Assembly: GCA_037074705.1 (NCBI GenBank)
Contig: CM073590.1
Location: forward strand, 222,772,246-222,836,245
Reading direction: 5' to 3'
Length of the DNA: 64,000 bases
DNA from: Zhengitettix transpicula
Lineage: Eukaryota; Arthropoda; Insecta; Orthoptera; Tetrigidae
Each line of letters opens with the position of its first letter. The stretch's first letter is position 1. The notes below the pieces were generated by a model, which had not been told where the DNA came from, ran no database searches, and was given only the letters and a program-made list of their open reading frames with translations. Positions 52,978 through 61,444 of this stretch are shown in pieces. The position numbers and the translations under genes are program-made.

Positions 52978-55900
52978 GTAAGAAATGCTAATAATTTGGG
53001 AGTTCATTTATTTTGTGCAGAGGAAAATTGCAGATGTACTGTAGTTTTATGTTTTATTAGAATTAATTTAAAGTTTTTGCTTTGTTATGAATTTTTTTAT
53101 TTTTATAAAACATTTTTCCATTTTAATTTATGTTGGTTCACGTTTCTGGGATGTTGAATTCAGTAGACAACTTATATGTAAAGCTGGCACTTGTTCAATC
53201 GAGTACTCCCAAGTTTAGTTTGTTCTTAGCAGTCGGTTTGTCATGTTTAACTTTTAGGAATTCCTGTTTTGCCAATAACTTTTTTTTTTGTGATGACAAA
53301 TGTAAAATAACTCATAATTGCTAGATATAAAGACATAATGCTGAGTAATTTGAAATTTTTCTTCATCCACAAACATTATATTTCATTTTTATAGATGATT
53401 TTTCATATACCAAAAAGCTAACAAGCCTGTCGGCTTTTAGTGTGCTTTTAGTAAAGTTCTGTCTGAATGTAGTTATTGTTATTTAATATTATTTGCAGGA
53501 ATGTTTTTGTTCTTATGAAATTTGTTCTTTATGGCTATCCTTTCAAAATATTGGAAATTATAAAGTTCAAAAACTGTACGCATGCTCTTTCTATTCAAGT
53601 TAACAAATTGTTACCAAATATAATTCAGGTTCATAATTATGATGGTAATATTTCCTGTACTCATTCATATAACACTTCATAAATAAAATTATACATTGTT
53701 TAGAAATGTTATGTTACTTTATACCATTGTTGAGTAGAACACCTTTGACATGTTGATATTAAAACTATATTCTGAATAATTATAATTGGCTATATGGTAA
53801 TGCATTGATTATATATAATTTAAGGTGTTTATAATTTTCTGATATTGTCATTTTTATCACATCTCTGTTCCTCAAATCATTCAACAAATATTGATTCTTA
53901 GTTAACATTAATAAATAATACAAGTAGTTTTTGCTTTGTCAAATATATGTGGAAAATTGTATTAATCATTACAAAGGCTTCAAAGTTTCACCAAAAAAAA
54001 CCTGCATTTTGCATGTAGAATGTATACACAGTAGAAAATTAGTACTTTAGAAATGCCATGATTACTTCCCTTTGCTGATATTGCTTTGCTTGTTTTTATG
54101 CCAGTGGTTTGCATTATCTCTGTAGTACATGTTTATGTCTTATGGCGCTATAGAAAACATTGCTTCCCATTTTTAAAAAAATTCTTATGTTCATAATTTT
54201 ACTCTTCATCTTACCCAGCCTTCCATTTCTTTCTTTTGCCACAAATTAACATGCCTAAATATTTTCTATACCTTAATTCTTAATTACTGTATCTTTAACA
54301 TGTTATTGGTGTTTAAATACCTTCAGTATAAAATTGATAATGAAAAAGAAAACCTATTTCTGCAACTGGAAGTTACCTTTCTGAACCAAAATATGATTAT
54401 AATATGTAGTGATAAATATTGTGTTCTTTGTGCATACATCAAAACAATGTATGATTGTAGTTTTATTACAAGACAAAATTGATCCTTATGTAGAAAAAAT
54501 TTTCTCTGTATATTGAAAGATTAATTTACTATAATAATGATACTATAATAATTTTAGTTAAATTAATTAAATGAAAATATTTTATTAAAGTTATTCTTAC
54601 CATAGAGCTAATCTGAGTTGAACGTAAGCCATTTTGCAGAACATATTACAATTTGACATCCCGCATAATATAGGAGTTTCCTAAACATTGAATACTGAAA
54701 GAAAATTTTGGGACTTTTACCAACTTTCCCTTCATTAATGCCTTGTTTTAGGCCCTTACTATGCCATTGTTTTATCTACAGCAAGTTTTTGTAATCATTC
54801 TTATCTTCAAATAGCTTTAGCATTTTTTTCTTCAGGACATTGAATCAGAAAAGTTTATATTTGTCAACCATTAATATAACACAAAACTTGCTGCATTTTA
54901 CACTTCATCTTCGTATCTTTTTCATTGCACTTGAACTTGTACTTTCCAAATGTTTATAATGATGTATTCATTAGTAACGTGTCTTTGTTTTACTCAATTT
55001 CAATATTTATTTTCTTAAATTTTTATTAATATCATTTTTTTGTCTTAATAAGTACAAAGTTTGTTTCTAGTTTTAAAATATTCATTAAAACATTATTGTA
55101 AATTTGATTAGAATTGTTTTACTTTTTTTGCTTTTTCATTTTCTTTTTCCAGGCTTTGTAATCACTGACATTTGATATTCACTTATTAAAAAAAGTATTT
55201 CAAATCTTTAATGCAGCTATCAAATTTTTATTACAGAGGCCTTAATTTCAATTTAATGGAACTAAACAATGTTTTAATTAACTAAGTATTAACATATTTG
55301 TCACCAACTTGCAAAAGTTAACACATTCTCAATGAGCCAGTTCTTTTCAAGGTACAATTTAATTTTTTTAAATTCTGATCCATCGGTTTCAGTTTCACTG
55401 CCATAGTGATGGTCTCTTGTTAGAAAAGTATCATTTTAACACCAAACTTTGTTGATTGTTTAAATTAGTAAATAAAGTTTTTATTAGATTTTTTGATGGT
55501 AAGAATACATTTTTAAAAAAAACTGAGAAAACTGTGGGCCAAATCATTATATTTTGTTATTAGAATATATATTTTGAAAAATTATTAATTGTGATGGTAT
55601 CGTCCATAATGAATTTTGAAATTTTTGCCATAGAATTGCTACAAAGCTTAAAACTGTTTATATATGTATGATTTAATGTGCTAACAAATTAAATTTGTGT
55701 TTTATTTCCAGACACTGGAGCATTATACAGTGTTCCATACAAAGATGGCATAGATAGACAGCAAGGACAGCATGCCCAGTGGGGTGGACCAGGTTTACTG
55801 CAAGATGGTGGTGGAGGATATCCTCAGCAACAGAGCTCCTCTGCTTCTGGGAGCCCTCAACAGCAATGTGGAGATCCTGATAATGGACAACCTCCACAGC

Positions 55901-58462
55901 CTCCTCCTCCACCTCCTCAACAACAACAAGGGACCATGACATCTCCTGTTCCATCACCTTATCCACCTCCACCACCTGGTGCTCAAGAGCAACAACAGGC
56001 CCCACCACCACAACCACCAGCCTCAGTGGAAGAGGATCCTCAACATTCACCTCCGCAGCCACAGCCCCCTCCACCGCCACCACCACCTCAGCAGCAGCCA
56101 CCTCCTCAGCCACCCCCACCTTCTCAGCAGCAACATCAGGGAGAAGTGGAGCAAAGAGCCGTCACTGCTCAGTGCTTTCCTTCAGAGATGCAGCAACAAC
56201 AACAGCAACAGCAGATTGCCTATGCCGCTCAACATTACTTCAAGGACAACAGGCACACGCCAGGCATGCCTCCTCACATGCTCACTCCTGGAGGGTTTAC
56301 CGCTCTGCACTACCTCAAACAGCCAGGCGTTATGCTGACATCTCTAGGACCTATGGGAACAGATGGGGGAGTGGGCTTGGGTGGTAGTGATGGAGGGTTG
56401 CCATATCCAAATATGCAAGTTGAAATGCGTTCGTTGCCAGACATTATTCAGCAACAGCAAGTTGTTGGGCAGGGTCAACATCCAACATCAGTGGGTAGTA
56501 AGATGGGGAAGGGGAGTGCAAATGGTGAATTACGGCTGTTCAAGTGCCTCACATGTGGCAAGGACTTTAAGCAAAAATCTACGCTTCTGCAACATGAACG
56601 CATCCATACGGACAGCAGACCTTATGGTTGTCCTGAATGTGGCAAGCGGTTTAGACAGCAATCACACCTCACTCAGCATCTGCGCATCCATGCAAATGAG
56701 AAGCCTTATGCCTGTGCATACTGCGAGCGTTCGTTCCGACAACGTGCCATCCTCAACCAGCACCTGCGCATCCATTCGGGTGAGAAGCCTTACCGCTGCC
56801 CGCAGTGCGGGAAGCACTTCCGCCAGAAGGCCATCCTCAACCAGCACGTCCGCACACACCAAGGCGAGCGCCCCACTACTACTAGTCCTCCTTTCTCTCG
56901 TCGACGACTGCCCGTCGACCTCAGCAAGCGCGAGCCTAACAAAAATGATGATGATCTAAAGAGAGCAAAGTTGGCCGCGCTCTTTAGGCTCTGTAGTAGT
57001 CCGAGTCTCCTCCCTTTGCTGGGCGACTCGTTGAAGCTTCAACTGCCCGAGTAAATGTAATTAAAATATAAAAGTATTGTGCCATTTAAAGTTTTATGGC
57101 TTTCTTTTAATTTGAGTCCGGTGCATACATGGAGCCAAAATTCTCGTTTTTTGACTACTTTCAAAATTACCCTCTGCCATTTTTTTACTAAATTATCAAA
57201 ATTTAATGAAGCGAAATAATATCAGACACCAGTCTGAAGAAAAAGAGAGCGGCATAATAGAAAAAGTATCTGTCCTATCTAGTAATTGCTTGCTCATCTT
57301 CCTTTCACCTTTTTATTTCAGTTCATTGACTATCTGTTAAATATATACTTTATCTTTTGTTTATCTCTTTTCAGATGTGAGCCCACATTTGGTGTTCAAA
57401 AATGGAATGACTCCTACCTTGTGGCCTCAAGATGTTCCTTATCCTCCTGACTCTGAGAAGGAGGACGGCGCATCTACTTTTGGCAATCCTGAGGATGGAA
57501 GTGTTCAACAGGTTGATCAGCCACGTGGAAATGGTCAATGTTTTTCTCCTGATACCATTGGGAATATGCAACAATACCCTGCCTATTTCAAGGATGCAAA
57601 AGGAATGAACCATTCTGTGTTTGGAAATGGTAACCCAGGAGGTAATTTTGGCGCTCTTCAGTATTTGAAGCAAGGACAGGGGAAAATGGGGGGTTGTCTG
57701 CCTGATGTTATACAACATGGTAGAAGTGCAGGAATGCCCCTTTATGTTCGGTGTCCTATTTGCCAGAAAGAATTTAAACAGAAGTCTACATTGTTGCAGC
57801 ATGGCTGTATTCATATTGAGTCGAGGCCATATCCATGTCCCGAATGTGGAAAACGGTTTAGGCAACAATCTCATTTGACTCAACACTTACGAATTCACAC
57901 TAACGAAAAGCCATATGGATGTGTATATTGTGGTCGTAATTTCCGCCAGCGTACAATTCTCAATCAACACCTTCGAATTCACACTGGAGAGAAGCCATAT
58001 AAATGTGGTCAGTGTGGCAAGGACTTTAGACAAAAAGCTATTCTGGACCAGCACACACGTACTCATCAAGGTGATCGTCCATTTTGTTGTCCAATGCCAA
58101 ATTGTAGACGTCGTTTTGCCACTGAACCAGAAGTAAAAAAACACATTGATAACCATATGAACCCACATGCAGCAAAATCTAGGAGAACCAACATAAATGG
58201 TGGTGGAATGCTAGAAAATAAGCATCATCCTGGTAGTATGGTGGGAGCTGACCGAGGTCCCCCAACTCTTCTGGCACGGGGTCTTCCACCCACAGCTGTA
58301 GTGAAACCAGAATTATATTTCCCACAGTGTTATGCTCCCACATTTAACCATCAACCACCACCACCAAACCCTCAATTTATCCCGAACAATAATCAACAGA
58401 GCCCCATCACTTCACCTGATTTTAAAACGCCTCCACCCCCTACTGCTCTGCCGGCCCAGTGA
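52890..58462 (+). CDS. l(3)neo38: C2H2 zinc-finger transcription factor, l(3)neo38-like (whole coding span, 3 coding exons)
   Basis: Predicted nuclear DNA-binding protein of 775 residues, from joining 52890-52977, 55712-56863 and 57375-58462. Each junction splits a codon after its first base (both rebuild Asp), so the frame is continuous. Domains: a short hydrophobic N-terminus (1-29); a P/Q-rich low-complexity region (about 75-200); four C2H2 fingers (C308-H412); a linker that begins DVSPHLVFKNG (414-~535); five more C2H2 fingers (C540-H674, the last C-x4-C); and a P/N-rich tail with KPELYFPQCYAP. An in-frame TGA at 52878 lies just before the ATG, so the start is the first possible in that exon. 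The name rests on my recollection that l(3)neo38 proteins contain the RQQSHLTQHLRIH / RQKAILNQH fingers and the DVSPHL.FKNG linker; another insect C2H2 factor is possible. Being a gene is near certain, the name is moderate. The DNA target is unknown to me. Confidence 0.85.
52978..55711 (+). other. Intron 2 of the zinc-finger gene
   Basis: A 2.7-kb intron, GTAAGA...TTTCCAG, strongly T-rich on the + strand. I see no convincing extra exon or mobile element in it; short open frames inside are low-complexity. Confidence 0.7.
55712..56863 (+). CDS. l(3)neo38: Coding exon 2: P/Q-rich region plus zinc fingers 1-4
   Basis: The acceptor is TTTTATTTCCAG|ACACTGG, and the reading frame is open from the first base, well before the ATG at 55936, so that ATG is internal. 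Residues 30-413 run in order: a Gly/Gln segment, long Pro and Gln runs (about 55895-56220), the motifs HYFKD, ALHYLKQ and LPDIIQ, then four C2H2 fingers (C308/C311/H324/H328; C336/C339/H352/H356; C364/C367/H380/H384; C392/C395/H408/H412) joined by TGEKP-type linkers. The exon most likely ends CAAG|GCGAGC, a GC donor, in phase with the next exon; no usable GT donor lies nearby. The P/Q tract is probably a flexible activation-type region; this is inference. Confidence 0.88.
56864..57054 (+). CDS. Alternative 3' extension of exon 2 (intron-retention tail)
   Basis: If the GC donor at 56864 is not used, the frame continues for 63 residues, starting GERPTTTSPPFSRRRLP, to TAA at 57052-57054. This gives a 476-residue protein with only fingers 1-4. 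The stretch is GC-richer than the following intron and open for its full length, which favours coding use. An ATTAAA variant poly(A) hexamer sits at 57060-57065, just after the stop. The beginning resembles the first part of finger 9 from the next exon (HQGDRP...RRRF) but lacks cysteines. It could be a real isoform terminus or merely the decayed remnant of a ninth finger. Confidence 0.5.
56864..57374 (+). other. GC-AG intron between the two zinc-finger exons
   Basis: The donor AAG|GCGAGC has A at +4 and G at +5, as GC donors usually need. The acceptor is TTATCTCTTTTCAG. Length 511 nt. Removing it joins HQ to DVSPHL in phase; no GT donor with the same result is available. A sequencing error (GC for GT) cannot be excluded from the sequence alone. 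Confidence 0.7.
57375..58462 (+). CDS. l(3)neo38: Coding exon 3: linker plus zinc fingers 5-9 and C-terminus
   Basis: The acceptor is CTCTTTTCAG|ATGTGAGC. With the G left over from the previous exon it reads D-V-S-P-H. The linker repeats the motifs AYFKD, ALQYLKQ and LPDVIQ seen in the previous exon. Fingers: C540/C543/H556/H560; C568/C571/H584/H588; C596/C599/H612/H616; C624/C627/H640/H644; and an atypical ninth, C652-x4-C657-x12-H670-x3-H674 (CPMPNC). The tail contains KSRR, a possible nuclear-localisation patch, then KPELYFPQCYAP and a P/N/Q-rich end with TGA at 58460-58462. All metal ligands are intact. This exon carries a full second DNA-binding array and is probably the last coding exon. 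Confidence 0.88.
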
Positions 58463-61444
58463 CTAGCGGCCGCCCTTCTCTAGCCTGCGGATCCCGGCAG
58501 GCTGCCAAGTTTTGGCAGCACTGTCGGCCCAATCAAGCACGAGCCTTGTTGGGAAATGTCCGCATGCAATGAGAATGGGCAACATTTTTATGATATTTCA
58601 CACTCTGTGTGAATGTGAACACTATGGTGTGGAAATTGTGTCAGATAATTTTGTATGCAACACACAGAACTTTAGTATTGTGTGTCAAAATCGTACAAAG
58701 GAGAACTGATTTAACGAAGTATGTTACAAATGTTCATGTGTGGTTGGTCTTAGACTGACAAAATGGTATGTGATAGAAATAATTTGCCAAGATTTTAAAT
58801 CATCACAATAAAATGAGAATTTATTACGAAATAAATTGTATATAATAGTGATAAGAGACTTAGAGAACTGAAATACGTAGCTGAGCTATATACAGAAGAA
58901 ACAATATACAGATATATATATATACATACATAACTTTTATATTGATATCTATACTAATATTGCTTAAACTCGAGTGGTTGGATATTTGAAATTGTAGATA
59001 ATATATTTTAAAAGATTTTTTCGAAGGTGCTGTTGTGACTAAAGGTAATATGAACTAGACTTCACAGTTTGGAGCATTTTTGCCAAGGAATGTTGACAGA
59101 TATTTCTGTAAATCGTGTATAAAAGAATAAACTATAGTTACATTAAATGTACATCTTAATTAATAATGAAAGTAGAAGGAAGGGCCTAGGAATTTTATGC
59201 TGCTACTTTTAAAGTTGGAATTTTTTATTGTTCTATCATGAATGTATGTAGCAACATTTTAATCTTCTGCGCTTAAGCTATTGTTTTCTTAAAAACATGT
59301 TTTTAAAAATATTATGTGCACCTGGCACATTACTAATGCAATATTAGAAGTAATATTTTTATTGAATTGGTATTTTATTTAATTGTCTAATCTTTAGATA
59401 TGTAAACTTATTTGAAGAAGCAAGGATGAATCTTCCATGTGGAAGATTTTGATTTATATATTTTAAATTTGGAAATCTCAGCTTCCCTGCATAAGAACAA
59501 GTACTACATATAGATCTGTTTAGAATATCTTTTTTCACCTTCAGAAAAGAAAAATTGGGGAAGCAGTGTGAAGCTTTTCTAATCAAACAGTACCTGTTCC
59601 ATTCAGACTATTGCAATGTTCTACAGCATTTTGTTAAAACATTTAACATGATAGTGTGATTTGAAATGTCTATTTTAAATGTAAATTGTTTCGACAGTGA
59701 CAAACATTTCTGTTAATTCCACTTCACTTGTTAAAAATTCATTTGGGGAAAAAGTGCAATGCACATATTACTTTTTAAAAAATATATATTTAGGTGCATA
59801 CTAAGTAGTTACATTTTCTACATTTTTAATATGTTTCACTATATTTGCATGCTAAAGTAATTGTCTTCTCATTCAATCTTATATGTAGGCATGAAGATTA
59901 TATGGTTGCTACTATACTTTATCATAGTTGCATGCTTTTGTTGAAATTTGTTGTATGCAGTGGTTATAGGGCTGTGTTTTTTGTTTTTTTGTTTTCTTTA
60001 CAATCTGTTAGAACTAAAATGTTGAAGCATTTACATATAACCATCTGCTGTAATTTATATTCCAAGTTGAAATATCCCCCAAGTATGTTACTTGGGGCTG
60101 AAAATTGCTGCATACACTTTGAAATACGTAAGTTGATATTCAAATAATTTAGGATGTTGTTTTGTTCACAGTATAAGAATTTGGTAGCAAGTACAGGGTC
60201 ATCTTAAAAAGCTGTATACCAATATTTGTGAATAGATCTGCACATAAATGATATTAAGACTTAAGAATTTATATTGGAGTTTTTTAATGTTGAAATGCTT
60301 TATAATATTTATAAGTATAAATTGCTGTTGTTTTAAATTTATTTGCTATATAAGTTTTAACTTCATTAAAATAATGGAAAATGTTTCATTAGTTGGATTC
60401 AAATTTTTTTATCTCAAATGTGCCAACCTTAAGGTATTTTCCTTCACATGTAAACTCACCTGAACTTGAGTAATTCACTATTATTACTGTTTGTGTTTAA
60501 TTTTGAGTATATACTGTGGAGCTACTAATGAAACATTAATTTCATTTCTTTAAATTTCTACTTCACAGCCACACTAAATAAATGTTTTACGATTGTCATA
60601 CTTTAAAATGATTATTGAATCATCTGTTTTTGTCTCAAATGCATGAATTTGAAAGAAAACTTAATCCAGGAATTATTTTTAATTTTTTGATTTTTCCTGC
60701 CCTCATTAAGGAGTTGGTTCTTAGAAAGTCTTGCAATATTATTTAGCTCTGTCTTATGATGAATTTCAGTTAGTTTGTAGTCAAGTTTTACAAATAAAGT
60801 CCCAGTTTCCTGTCATTTGTTAAAATGAGTCAAGTGAGTTAATCATATCTAAAATAATGAGACTTGCTCTTTGAAAAAATTCATAACTGTAAGACAATTA
60901 TAACTTTCTCAGTGTAAATTATAAATTAAGCATTCTCAGATTTCTAATCAGGTTAAATAAATATTATTGATACATAATGTTTCAGTGGTGTGCCTTTGTC
61001 GGGTGAATTACAGTTACAATTATTTGCATTTACAGATTTCAATTAATGCCTTAAAATACTGAGAAACTATATATACACACAAACAAATATTTATGATTAT
61101 GTATGTGCCTACTGTCTTGTCAGTGATAGGTTGGTTCGTATCAGAATTTAGCCATTCTGGAAGTTGAATTGGAAGAATGTACTTTATTTTTCATGTACAG
61201 AAATTTGGCTTCTAGCCCATGGGTACCACCGTACCATATCTACTGTACAACATTTCACATCAACTAATCAGCAATGAGACTGGCTAAACACTGATCTGAA
61301 TTAACCAATCATGACAAGACAGAAGCCACATACATAGTCATTAATATGTGTGTATGTACAGTTTCTCAGTGTTGTTCGGCATTAACTGCCATACACCTGA
61401 CACCAATTGCAGAGCATGCCACCAAAACACTGTGTTTCAATAAA
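58463..61444 (+). other. Probable long 3'UTR with several poly(A) signals
   Basis: After the stop codon the + strand stays T-rich, with no further credible coding sequence. AATAAA hexamers lie at 58807-58812, 59126-59131, 60577-60582, 60793-60798 and 61439-61444, so several 3' ends are possible; the true one cannot be chosen here. A perfect 7-bp hairpin (CTGCCAA / TTGGCAG, 3-nt loop) sits at 58502-58518, shortly after the stop codon. Confidence 0.5.
61043..61385. repeat. Large imperfect inverted repeat (hairpin) with ~110-nt arms
   Basis: The left arm 61043-61157 pairs with the right arm 61278-61385, with a 120-nt spacer. Shared blocks include TTAATGCC, ACTGAGAAACT, TACACACA, TATGTATGTG, CTGTCTTGTCA and TTTAGCCA, with a few mismatches and a 7-nt gap. 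It could be a MITE-like element or, if transcribed in the 3'UTR, a long double-stranded RNA. No clear target-site duplication was found. The poly(A) signal at 61439 follows shortly. Confidence 0.75.

Noticed and set aside
52877..52980. Upstream ATG starting MRSGNGNKF as protein start
   Set aside because: After splicing to 55712 this frame stops within about 20 codons, whereas the 52890 frame stays open through all exons.
55673..56119. 148-codon minus-strand frame rich in Val/Glu/Ala
   Set aside because: Antisense shadow of the P/Q-coding repeat of the zinc-finger gene.
57371..57886. 171-codon minus-strand frame
   Set aside because: Antisense of the confirmed zinc-finger exon; no independent support.
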